Assembly: GCA_958449275.1 (NCBI GenBank)
Contig: CAUDHE010000073.1
Location: 1-11,561, forward strand
Length of the DNA stretch: 11,561 nucleotides
Origin: an uncultured Alistipes sp.
GTDB lineage: Bacteria > Bacteroidota > Bacteroidia > Bacteroidales > Rikenellaceae
Direction of reading: 5' to 3'
A model generated the notes under the pieces. That model saw only the letters and a list, made by a program, of their open reading frames with translations, was not told the origin of the DNA and did not search any database. Of the stretch, positions 5,295 to 11,561 are shown piece by piece (the first letter of the stretch is position 1; every line of letters starts with the position of its first letter). The position numbers and the translations under genes are program-made.

Positions 5295-5846
5295 TCACTC
5301 AATATCTTCGAACTCCTTTAACTCTCCCGTCACCGAATCGATGATAAACCCGCGGACGGACACATCTTTCGGCACCAAAGGGTGGTGTCTTACCAGATGC
5401 ACGCTGCCGCGCACCGATTTCTCCACATCGTCGAAGCCGCTGAGCCACGCATGCAGATCGATGTTGCAATACTCCATCATCTCCAACTGCTCGTCCGTAA
5501 CGCCGTGGGCGCGGATGTGGCGTAACATTATCTTGCTGTCCATGTGCTGCGCGCCGCAGTCGGTGTGGCCGATTATCATTATCTCCTCCACACCCAGCTC
5601 GTATATTCCGACCAGCAGACTGCGCATGGCGCTGCCGAAGGGGTGTGTTATTGTGCCGCCGGCGTTCTTTATCATCTTCACGTCGCCGTTGCGGATGCCG
5701 AGCGCGGCGGGGATCAGCTCCACCAGACGGGTATCCATGCAGGTCACGACGGCGATCTTCTTGTCGGGATACTTGTTGGTCCTATACGACTCGTAACCCT
5801 TTTTCGCCACGAAAGCACGGTTGTATTCCAGCAATTCGTCTATCAT
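5295..5846 (-). CDS. Beta-class carbonic anhydrase
   Basis: A 183-residue cytoplasmic zinc enzyme interconverting CO2 and bicarbonate. The zinc ligands and catalytic dyad of the beta class are all visible: Cys36, Asp38 and Arg40 in CMDTR, and His94 and Cys97 in GHTDCG. The NAGG segment (61-64) and the absence of a signal peptide also fit. It is short and lacks the long N-terminal helices of plant-type enzymes, resembling the small bacterial subgroup. A TATATTTG -7 box lies at 5893-5900, about 50 nt upstream of the ATG. It is the first gene of a possible transcript with the propeller-like and MORN-like genes, although the 82-nt gap leaves this open. Bicarbonate supply for fatty acid and PEP carboxylation is a plausible role (inference). 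Confidence 0.93.
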   Translation of the reverse strand: MIDELLEYNRAFVAKKGYESYRTNKYPDKKIAVVTCMDTRLVELIPAALGIRNGDVKMIKNAGGTITHPFGSAMRSLLVGIYELGVEEIMIIGHTDCGAQHMDSKIMLRHIRAHGVTDEQLEMMEYCNIDLHAWLSGFDDVEKSVRGSVHLVRHHPLVPKDVSVRGFIIDSVTGELKEFEDIE

Positions 5847-5892
5847 AAAAATTCGATTTTAATACGCGGGCCTTCGGCGGGCTTTCTTCCGA

Positions 5893-5924
5893 CAAATATA
5901 GCGAAAAGTAACACGATTGCCGAA
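5893..5924 (-). promoter_or_regulatory. Promoter of the carbonic anhydrase gene
   Basis: On the minus strand TTCG (5921-5924, one mismatch to TTTG), 20 nt, then TATATTTG (5893-5900). The leader to the ATG at 5846 is about 40 nt. Confidence 0.6.
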
Positions 5925-5959
5925 TCCCGAAGGCAAAAAAACGTCAGCACGGCGCGCGA

Positions 5960-6856
5960 TCAGTTCAAAGCGTGGTATTCGTTGGAGGTGCATCCCGTCG
6001 TCTTTTTGAACAGGCGGCTGAAATGCTGCGGATACTTGAACCCCAATTCGTAAGCGATCTCCGCGACCGACTTGCCGCGGTCGAGAATCCGCTCCTTGGC
6101 CATGTCGATAAGTCGGACCTGAATGTGCTCCTGCGCCGTGCGGCCCGTCTCTTTCTTCACCAGATCGCCGAAATAGTTGGGCGAAAGACATATCTTCTCG
6201 GCCAAACGCCGCACGGTGGGAATACCTTCGGTCTGCGGGAGATCCGAGCGGAAGTATTCGTCCAACAGACGCTCGAAACGCGTCAGCACGTCGCCGTTGG
6301 CATTCGACCGAGTGATGAACTGACGCTCGTAGAAACGCACGCAGTAATCGAGCAGAAGCTCTATGCTCGCGCACAACAATCGTTTGGTGTGATTGTCGAC
6401 AGCGTGATGAAGTTCGGCGTCGATCTTGCCGAGGCAATCGATCACCATGGCACGCTCCTGCTCCGACAGATGCAGGGCCTCGTTGACCTCGTAGGAGAAA
6501 AACGTGTACTCCCGCATGCGCGAAGCCAGCGACGTCCCGCGGAACAGATCGGGATGGAAACAAAGCGCGAAACCTTTGGGCTGAAACACCGTGCCGTCGT
6601 CCTCCACGCCGTAGACCTGCCGCGGCGCCACGCACACCAGCGTACCCTCCTGATAATCGTAATGCTGACGGCCGTAACGCATGTCGCCGCAATGCACCTG
6701 CTTGAGGAACACCGTGTAGAATCCGAAATTGTGAAGCGTGTGACGCATCGGGGCGCATTTCGAAAAATCGATTACGCTCACCAAAGGATGCAATGTCTCC
6801 ACGCCCATGAAAGCGTTGTATTCATACACATGATCGAGGGTCAGAATCTTACTCAT
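5960..6856 (-). CDS. AraC-family transcriptional regulator
   Basis: A 298-residue protein with an N-terminal cupin-like sensing domain (about 20-105) and a C-terminal double helix-turn-helix domain. The first HTH is around TVRRLAEKICLSPNYFGDLV (214-233), the second around SVAEIAYELGFKYPQHFSRL (263-282), followed by FKKTTGCTSNEY, the usual AraC end. DNA binding is therefore well supported; the ligand is unknown. It is divergent from the exported flavodoxin gene at 7075 across a ~220-nt gap, the arrangement commonly seen when an AraC protein controls its neighbour. AraC regulators of this subtype often sit beside flavodoxins or aldo/keto reductases, so control of the flavodoxin and of itself is the simplest reading (inference). 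Confidence 0.93.
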   Translation of the reverse strand: MSKILTLDHVYEYNAFMGVETLHPLVSVIDFSKCAPMRHTLHNFGFYTVFLKQVHCGDMRYGRQHYDYQEGTLVCVAPRQVYGVEDDGTVFQPKGFALCFHPDLFRGTSLASRMREYTFFSYEVNEALHLSEQERAMVIDCLGKIDAELHHAVDNHTKRLLCASIELLLDYCVRFYERQFITRSNANGDVLTRFERLLDEYFRSDLPQTEGIPTVRRLAEKICLSPNYFGDLVKKETGRTAQEHIQVRLIDMAKERILDRGKSVAEIAYELGFKYPQHFSRLFKKTTGCTSNEYHALN

Positions 6857-6922
6857 ACAGTCGTTGTTTGCGGTGCGTAAACGAACCCGAAATTCGTCCG
6901 CCGCCGGTGTTATTCATCATCG

Positions 6923-6930
6923 CAAATATA
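6923..6930 (-). promoter_or_regulatory. -7 box of the araC-type gene
   Basis: TATATTTG on the minus strand, about 65 nt upstream of the regulator's ATG. No TTTG is present at the expected -33 position, so expression may be weak or need activation. An ACGAA/TTCGT inverted repeat (6881-6885, 6893-6897) lies in the predicted leader. Confidence 0.5.
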
Positions 6931-7028
6931 AGGTTTTTTAATCCCGCGGCATATGCCGACAGCCCGCTTTCCGTAAAATAGGTTGCAACACCCGTAATCG
7001 GTATCATGCGCGCGAGGCAATGAGGCCG

Positions 7029-7036
7029 TAATTTTG
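7029..7036 (+). promoter_or_regulatory. -7 box of the flavodoxin gene
   Basis: TAATTTTG, followed by an A-rich leader of about 35 nt to the ATG at 7075. The -33 position (about 7005-7008) reads CATG, not TTTG, which suits an activator-dependent promoter. A GTTGCAAC palindrome at 6982-6989 lies upstream and is a candidate regulator site. Confidence 0.5.
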
Positions 7037-7074
7037 CATCGTAAAACATTCTTTCGACCTAAAAAACGAACATC

Positions 7075-7629
7075 ATGAAAAAACGACTTCTTATGCTTAC
7101 TTTCGCCGCCGTAGCGGGTGCGGCGGGAGCCTATTCGCAAAACGGCGGGAAGAAGGTACTCACCGTATACTTCTCGCACGGCGGCAACACGCAGATCGTC
7201 GCCGAAATGATACACGAAGCCGCGGGCGGCGACATATTCCGCATCGAGACCCGCACGCCCTATCCGACCGAGTACCGCGAAGTGGTCGATCTGGCCAAAA
7301 AAGAGGTCGAGACGGGATTCCGCCCCGAGATCAAGGATATACCGCTGAATATCGACGATTACGATGTGATCTTCGTCGGCTCGCCATGCTGGTGGTATAC
7401 CATGGCGCCCGCGGTGGCGACGTTCCTGTCGTCGCACGACTTCACGGGAAAGAAAATCGTGCCCTTCATGACGCACGAGGGCAGCCGCTTCGCCCGCACG
7501 CTCGACGACATGCGCAAGATATGCCCCGACGCCGAGTTGCTCGAAGGATTCACCGTACGCGGAGGCAAAGCCGCCGAAGCGAAACCCGACGTCCGCAAAT
7601 GGATCGGCGGTCTCGGACTGAAGCGGTAG
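7075..7629 (+). CDS. Exported flavodoxin (Flavodoxin_4-like)
   Basis: A 184-residue protein with a predicted signal peptide (MKKRLLMLTFAAVAGAAGAYS, cleavage near residue 21) followed by one flavodoxin domain. The FMN phosphate loop is SHGGNT (34-39) after the first strand KVLTVYF. The second FMN-contacting loop is the VGSPCWWYTMAP segment (101-112), with aromatic residues placed to stack on the flavin. The THEGSRFA segment (133-140) is a further conserved loop. Flavodoxins carry electrons or act as small quinone/disulfide reductases; export to the periplasm is unusual for the classical type but recurs in Bacteroidota. It is alone on its strand, divergent from the AraC regulator and ended by the hairpin at 7661-7695. 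The redox partner is unknown. Confidence 0.88.
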   Translation: MKKRLLMLTFAAVAGAAGAYSQNGGKKVLTVYFSHGGNTQIVAEMIHEAAGGDIFRIETRTPYPTEYREVVDLAKKEVETGFRPEIKDIPLNIDDYDVIFVGSPCWWYTMAPAVATFLSSHDFTGKKIVPFMTHEGSRFARTLDDMRKICPDAELLEGFTVRGGKAAEAKPDVRKWIGGLGLKR

Positions 7630-7655
7630 TTCCCGACCGCGCCGACGCCCGACGC

Positions 7656-7695
7656 AAAAAAAATCCGCGCCGTTCGAAAAGGACGGCGCGGATTT
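7656..7695. terminator. Bidirectional terminator between flavodoxin and thioredoxin-like genes
   Basis: AAATCCGCGCCGT (7661-7673) and ACGGCGCGGATTT (7683-7695) form a perfect 13-bp stem with a 9-nt loop. On the minus strand it is followed by eight T residues (A8 at 7656-7663), a textbook intrinsic terminator for the gene ending at 7710. On the plus strand TTT and CTCGTTT follow, serving the flavodoxin gene less strongly. Confidence 0.88.
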
Positions 7696-7709
7696 CTCGT
7701 TTCGGACCG

Positions 7710-8630
7710 TTACTCGGCAGCATCTTCTGCCGCTTGCGACTGCGCCGCATTGCGCATCACCTCCGTAAGATACGCCTCTATCCGATCGGCCGTGGTATTC
7801 TTCAAAAGCACCTGCTTCTCGTCGTCGAGCAGATATATGCGCGGCATGGCGCGCAAGTCGTAAAGATTCTCCGATTTCAGACGGCCCGTAACGTCGCGGG
7901 CATTGATCCAGTCGTCGGGAATGTCGCTCTTGTGCTTGTCCCACACGGCCGCATCGGCCGACGGGAACACCGCCAGCACCGTTACGCCGCCAGCGCGTTG
8001 CAGATAGCTCGTCATCGGCGCCTGCGTAAGGCGGAAGCGTTCGATCTTGCAGTCCACGCAATCGGGATCGTAGAAAAAGAGTACGGTGACGGGAGAGACC
8101 ACCTCCGAAAGCTTCGACCGGCTGCCGTCGGCCTGCTCGAAGTCGAAATCGACAGCCGCGCTGCCCTCGTTGTTCATCTCCAGCAGGACCAGCTGCTTCT
8201 GGTAGGGCGTCTTGTCGGCCTTGGCGATCTTTTTCGACACCAGACCCGCGCGCAGCAGAGAACGGTATGCCTCCTCGTTATACATGGGCGACGACACTCC
8301 GTATAGATATTTGTCGCCCAAGGCAAGCAGTCGCACCACGCCCGTCTTGCTCGCCTCGGCCCGTTTCACGGCCGCAGCCCACGACGCGTCCAGCGCCTCG
8401 CCGTCGAGCAGCGCGAAGATCGACACCATGTCGACGAAACCCTGCTCCAGCATCAGGTCTGATGCGGTGTTGAAATCGACATTGTCCCAATAGTGCTCGC
8501 CCAGATACTTCGCCCGCGCGACATGGTCGGCAATATCCTCGGGGATGGTTATCATGGGGAACTTCTCCTGAGCTGCGACACGCGTCGAAACTGCCGCCAG
8601 CAGCAGGAAAACAATCAAAATTCGTTTCAT
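7710..8630 (-). CDS. Exported DUF5106/thioredoxin-fold protein
   Basis: A 306-residue protein with a signal peptide (MKRILIVFLLLAAVSTRVAA, cleavage before QEK). Next comes a helical N-terminal domain of the DUF5106 kind (about 30-150), then a thioredoxin/AhpC-like domain (about 155-290). VLFFYDPDCVDC places the CxxC redox pair at Cys191 and Cys194. AMPRIYLLDDE supplies the cis-proline (Pro263) expected opposite the active site. It is therefore likely a periplasmic thiol-disulfide oxidoreductase, as in the TlpA/ResA group; the substrate is unknown. The start at 8630 is chosen because the signal peptide begins there and the -7 box at 8661-8668 would leave the upstream in-frame ATG (8651) almost leaderless. 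It ends at the terminator at 7656-7695. Confidence 0.85.
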   Translation of the reverse strand: MKRILIVFLLLAAVSTRVAAQEKFPMITIPEDIADHVARAKYLGEHYWDNVDFNTASDLMLEQGFVDMVSIFALLDGEALDASWAAAVKRAEASKTGVVRLLALGDKYLYGVSSPMYNEEAYRSLLRAGLVSKKIAKADKTPYQKQLVLLEMNNEGSAAVDFDFEQADGSRSKLSEVVSPVTVLFFYDPDCVDCKIERFRLTQAPMTSYLQRAGGVTVLAVFPSADAAVWDKHKSDIPDDWINARDVTGRLKSENLYDLRAMPRIYLLDDEKQVLLKNTTADRIEAYLTEVMRNAAQSQAAEDAAE

Positions 8631-8660
8631 GATCCGTTGTAATTTATTCATGCGATAAAA

Positions 8661-8692
8661 CAAATATAAAAACTTATTTCTTTCCCTCCAAA
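8661..8692 (-). promoter_or_regulatory. Consensus promoter of the thioredoxin-like gene
   Basis: On the minus strand TTTG (8689-8692), exactly 20 nt, TATATTTG (8661-8668). The predicted transcript start near 8656 gives a ~25-nt leader to the ATG at 8630. Confidence 0.78.
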
Positions 8693-8802
8693 CCGTATGG
8701 ACCATATTAATAACGCAACCGCACGACGGAATGTTGCGTCGCGCGGCGAACCGTCCCCGTTAGGCAGCGATTTTGCGGAACAGAGGTGCGCGATTATAAA
8801 GT

Positions 8803-8828
8803 CCGCCGCGTGCGGCGGGGCGAACTGC
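8803..8828. repeat. Dispersed GC-rich palindromic element, copy 2
   Basis: CCGCCGC (8803-8809) pairs with GCGGCGG (8812-8818) and is followed by GGCGAACTGC, as in the copy at 2958-2985. An ATCGC/GCGAT stem at 8833-8845 follows. Otherwise nothing is seen between the two divergent promoters (8693-8889). Confidence 0.45.
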
Positions 8829-8889
8829 CGACATCGCTTTGCGATATCGAAGAAACGCAACTCCCCCGCCCTTTTGCGCGAGATCATTT

Positions 8890-8920
8890 TTTGCGGCGCG
8901 GGAAATAATATGTAACTTTG
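8890..8920 (+). promoter_or_regulatory. Promoter of rarA
   Basis: TTTG (8890-8893), 19 nt, TAACTTTG (8913-8920), a full consensus match; about 15-nt leader to the ATG at 8941. Confidence 0.75.
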
Positions 8921-8940
8921 CGAAATAACTTCCGATCGGT

Positions 8941-10215
8941 ATGAGCAAACCTTTGGCAGAGCGGTTGCGGCCCCGAACGCTCGACGAATACATAGGCCAG
9001 ACGCATCTGGTGGGACCCGACGGCGTGTTCCGCAAATTCCTCGAGACGGGAAACGTACCGTCGTTCATTCTGTGGGGCCCCCCGGGAGTCGGAAAGACCA
9101 CGCTCGCCAAGCTGGTCGCGGGCAGTCTGAAACGTCCGTTCTACACCCTTTCGGCCGTGACGTCGGGTGTGAAGGAGGTGCGCGAGGTGATAGAGTCGGC
9201 CCGCAGACAGAGCCTTTTCAATCGGTCGACCGCATTCCTGTTCATCGACGAGATCCACCGTTTCAACAAGAGTCAGCAGGATTCGCTGCTCGGCGCGGTG
9301 GAGCAGGGCACGGTGACCCTCATAGGAGCCACCACCGAAAATCCCTCGTTCGAGGTTATCTCGCCGCTGCTGAGCCGCTGTCAGGTCTATATACTCAAAT
9401 CGATGAACGACGAGGAGTTGGCCACGCTGCTCGACCGCGCCATAACCACCGACGAGGAGCTGCGGCAGCGCAACGTGAAGGTGGCGCAGACCGCCGCGTT
9501 GTTCAAGTTCTCGGGCGGCGACGCCCGCAAGCTGCTCAACATACTCGACATCATAGCGGGAGCGACCGACGGCGACATAGAGATCACCGACGACTACGTG
9601 ACCCGTTGTCTGCAACAGAACATCGCTCTTTACGACAAGAACGGCGAACAGCACTACGACGTCATTTCGGCATTCATAAAATCGGTGCGCGGCAGCGACC
9701 CGAATGCCGCGATCTACTATTTGGCACGCATGCTGGCAGGCGGCGAGGAACCTCGTTTCATCGCCCGACGGCTCGTCATTCTCGCCTCGGAAGACATAGG
9801 GCTCGCCAACCCCAACGCTCTGCTGCTGGCCAATGCTTGTTTCGATACGGTACACAAGATCGGCATGCCCGAGGCGCGCATACCGCTGGCCGAGACGACG
9901 ATATATCTGGCCGCCAGCCCCAAGAGCAATTCGGCCTACACGGCCATAAACAAGGCGCTGGATTTCGTGTCGCACGACACGACCAACCGTCCCGTACCGC
10001 TGCACCTGCGCAACGCGCCCACGCGGCTGATGGGCGATGCAGGCTACGGCAAGGGGTATAAATACGCCCACGATTTCGACGGCGGGTTCGTCGAGCAGGA
10101 GTTTCTGCCCGAATCCGTCTCGGGCAAGAAGTTCTACGAACCGAACACGCAAAACGCCTCGGAGGCAAAAATCGCCGAACGGCTGCGGCAATTGTGGGGC
10201 GGAAAATACGAATAA
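8941..10215 (+). CDS. rarA: Replication-associated recombination protein A (RarA/MgsA), AAA+ ATPase
   Basis: A 424-residue full-length protein related to clamp-loader ATPases, acting at stalled replication forks. Domains in order are an N-terminal PLAERLRPRTLDEYIGQ box, the AAA+ core, a lid, and the C-terminal tetramerisation domain ending GYKYAHDFDGGFVEQEFLP. The Walker A motif is GPPGVGKT (46-53) and Walker B is FLFIDEIH (99-106, acids Asp103 and Glu104). Sensor 1 lies in GATTENPSF (129-137), and the arginine finger is Arg146 in SPLLSRC. All catalytic residues are intact. It has its own promoter directly upstream. No terminator is evident before the hydrolase gene, which starts 76 nt downstream, so read-through is likely. 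Confidence 0.95.
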   Translation: MSKPLAERLRPRTLDEYIGQTHLVGPDGVFRKFLETGNVPSFILWGPPGVGKTTLAKLVAGSLKRPFYTLSAVTSGVKEVREVIESARRQSLFNRSTAFLFIDEIHRFNKSQQDSLLGAVEQGTVTLIGATTENPSFEVISPLLSRCQVYILKSMNDEELATLLDRAITTDEELRQRNVKVAQTAALFKFSGGDARKLLNILDIIAGATDGDIEITDDYVTRCLQQNIALYDKNGEQHYDVISAFIKSVRGSDPNAAIYYLARMLAGGEEPRFIARRLVILASEDIGLANPNALLLANACFDTVHKIGMPEARIPLAETTIYLAASPKSNSAYTAINKALDFVSHDTTNRPVPLHLRNAPTRLMGDAGYGKGYKYAHDFDGGFVEQEFLPESVSGKKFYEPNTQNASEAKIAERLRQLWGGKYE

Positions 10216-10291
10216 CGCCGCATGCGGTATGCAATTTGAAACCGAGAATGCGAACCGCTCGAGACGAGAGACCAAAATTACCGATTATATC

Positions 10292-11260
10292 ATGTACAAA
10301 TCGTTCATAATGTTTTTGTCCATGCTGTTCCTCGCCGAAGCGGCGGGAGCGGCCGGAACCGATGCTGCCGCGACGCCCGCGAAGCGAACATATCTATATT
10401 CGGTGAAAGGCACCGATTCGCTCTACCTCGACCACTATGTGTCGTCCTCGGCCGAGGGGCGCCGTCCGTGCATGATCTTCGTATTCGGAGGCGGATTCGT
10501 GGGCGGCACCCGCGACAATGCCGAATATCTGCCCTATTTCGAATTCATGACGCAAAAAGGCTACGACGTCGTATCGATAGACTACCGACTGGGATTGAAA
10601 CCGCTGCGGGGCGTGGAGCGTAAAATCTCCGCGCGCGAGATGGTGGGGCTGTTCAATAACGCCGTGTCGATAGCCGTCGAGGATCTGTTCAGCGCCACAC
10701 TGTTCGTGCTCGACAACGCCGACGAGTGGATGATCGACACCGACATGATCGTCACGTGCGGATCGAGCGCGGGAGCCATAACGGTGTTGCAGGCCGAAAA
10801 CGCCGTATGCAACCACACCGCGGCTTCGGCCGTGCTGCCCGCGGGATTCAACTACGCGGGCGTGATCTCGTTCGCGGGCGCTATATTCTCGGTCGACGGA
10901 GCACCCAAATGGGAACGCGAACCTTCGCCCGTCATGTTTTTCCACGGCAACGCCGACAATCAGGTGCCTTTCGAGAAAGCGTCGCTGCTGGGTGTGGGAT
11001 TCTACGGCTCGAAGTTCATATTCGGTCAGTTCGAGAAGCACGATTGGCCCTGCTGGTTCTATACGCTCGATTATCAGGACCACGCGATGGCCGTCACCCC
11101 GATGGACGCCAACCGCGGCGAGATAAGTATTTTCCTCGACGACTTCGTGCGCGACCGTCGCCGCATGACCGTCAAGACCGAGGTGCGCAGCGACGAATTC
11201 CCGCCGCGCAACACAAAGTTCAAGGTGATGGATTACGTAAAGGCCAACTATTCGGAGTAA
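10292..11260 (+). CDS. Exported alpha/beta-hydrolase (esterase/lipase-like)
   Basis: A 322-residue protein with an N-terminal signal peptide (MYKSFIMFLSMLFLAEAAGA, cleavage near 20-22), then an alpha/beta-hydrolase fold. The oxyanion-hole loop is VFGGGFVGG (64-72), equivalent to the HGGG motif of BD-FAE/carboxylesterase-type enzymes. The nucleophile elbow is CGSSAGA with Ser159. Asp222 in HGNADNQVPF and His264 in YQDHAMAV complete a plausible triad. It is thus probably a secreted or periplasmic esterase; the ester cleaved is unknown. The open frame extends upstream into rarA, but the signal peptide fixes the start at 10292; an in-frame ATG at 10228 is less likely. No clear promoter of its own is seen, so it may be read from rarA. 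Confidence 0.85.
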   Translation: MYKSFIMFLSMLFLAEAAGAAGTDAAATPAKRTYLYSVKGTDSLYLDHYVSSSAEGRRPCMIFVFGGGFVGGTRDNAEYLPYFEFMTQKGYDVVSIDYRLGLKPLRGVERKISAREMVGLFNNAVSIAVEDLFSATLFVLDNADEWMIDTDMIVTCGSSAGAITVLQAENAVCNHTAASAVLPAGFNYAGVISFAGAIFSVDGAPKWEREPSPVMFFHGNADNQVPFEKASLLGVGFYGSKFIFGQFEKHDWPCWFYTLDYQDHAMAVTPMDANRGEISIFLDDFVRDRRRMTVKTEVRSDEFPPRNTKFKVMDYVKANYSE

Positions 11261-11289
11261 TTGTTATAATTGCGCCGCAGAAAACAGAC

Positions 11290-11320
11290 TTTATTTTTCA
11301 TACACTTTTCGGTATATTCG
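11290..11320 (+). promoter_or_regulatory. Possible promoter before the terminal small ORF
   Basis: TTTA (11290-11293) is followed after 19 nt by TATATTCG (11313-11320). Each element has one mismatch to TTTG and TAnnTTTG. The predicted leader to the ATG at 11365 is about 40 nt. Confidence 0.3.
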
Positions 11321-11364
11321 CGGAAACACAATATCGAGTATTTTTCTGTCGGCTTCGCAACTCC

Positions 11365-11553
11365 ATGCCCAGGAAACCCCGACCGAATACGTCGGAATGC
11401 CGGGAGGCATACGTGTCGCACCGTTGTCCGACGACGCTACCGCCTGTCGTGGACAAAGATGGCAATCCGATCGTCGGCCGTCCGATAATCCTGTGCCAGG
11501 ACATACTTTTCCCTCAACTTTATTTCGGCCAGACCGATAAAAAGTGCGTGTAA
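11365..11553 (+). CDS. Small hypothetical protein (62 aa), doubtful
   Basis: The product runs MPRKPRPNTSECREAYVSHR and then continues to FGQTDKKCV before a TAA. It is basic at the N-terminus, has a VVDKDGNPIVGRPI stretch and four cysteines, and no membrane segment. No family is recognised. In favour: it starts at the only in-frame ATG after the hydrolase, and a promoter-like sequence precedes it. Against: no ribosome-binding sequence, a short length, and the frame is also open antisense. It ends 8 bases before the window edge. Confidence 0.35.
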   Translation: MPRKPRPNTSECREAYVSHRCPTTLPPVVDKDGNPIVGRPIILCQDILFPQLYFGQTDKKCV

Positions 11554-11561
11554 ACCGCAGC

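Noticed and set aside
5929..5960. T-run downstream of the AraC-type gene (minus strand) as a terminator
   Set aside because: Seven T residues are present, but no stable stem precedes them.
8648..9110. Small minus-strand ORFs upstream of and into rarA
   Set aside because: They cover promoter elements, the palindromic repeat at 8803-8828 and the rarA N-terminus; typical chance frames.
10218..10227. CCGCATGCGG palindrome after rarA as a terminator
   Set aside because: Only a self-complementary 10-mer with no loop space and no T tract; not a credible terminator.
8884..10275. Minus-strand ORF of 463 codons and a plus-strand frame at 9072-10061 overlapping rarA
   Set aside because: RarA in the true frame carries every AAA+ motif intact; the others are shadows of its codon bias.

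Overview
The window looks like an ordinary chromosomal stretch of a GC-rich member of the Bacteroidota, plausibly Alistipes or another Rikenellaceae genome (the genus is inferred from overall feel, not proven). The main evidence is promoter structure. Several genes are preceded by the Bacteroidota type of promoter, TTTG - 19 to 20 nt - TAnnTTTG, with clear examples at 736-766, 2685-2716, 8661-8692 and 8890-8920. Shine-Dalgarno sequences are mostly absent, starts are A-rich, and many genes have family members typical of Bacteroidota (a YebC beginning MGRAFEYRKARK, a DUF5106-like thioredoxin protein, an exported flavodoxin).

Layout. 1-657 (minus): the first 25 codons of an acyl-CoA thioesterase lie just downstream of tsaC/Sua5 (tRNA t6A synthesis). 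803-1540 (plus): yebC, divergent from tsaC, ending in a hairpin at 1562-1592. 1616-2575 (minus): a four-helix membrane protein of unknown function lies 10 nt downstream of a strikingly AT-rich putative lipoprotein gene. The lipoprotein reading frame appears to be broken by one base inside its signal peptide. Its 5' leader holds a 16-bp inverted repeat that would bury both candidate start codons, plus a hairpin close to the predicted transcript start. About 2580-3407 has no convincing gene and is full of inverted repeats. 3408-5846 (minus): beta-carbonic anhydrase, an exported propeller-like protein and a MORN-like membrane protein follow each other. 5960-6856 (minus): an AraC-family regulator divergent from 7075-7629 (plus), an exported flavodoxin. 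A bidirectional terminator separates the flavodoxin from 7710-8630 (minus), an exported DUF5106/thioredoxin-fold protein. 8941-11553 (plus): rarA/mgsA (AAA+ ATPase of replication-fork maintenance), an exported alpha/beta hydrolase and a doubtful 62-codon ORF.

Most of the window is housekeeping or common accessory content. The part that deserves a second look is 2019-2770: foreign-looking base composition, a near-perfect promoter, a structured leader overlapping the start codons, and a lipoprotein that reads correctly only after a one-base correction. No tRNA, rRNA, CRISPR array, transposase or phage gene was seen.
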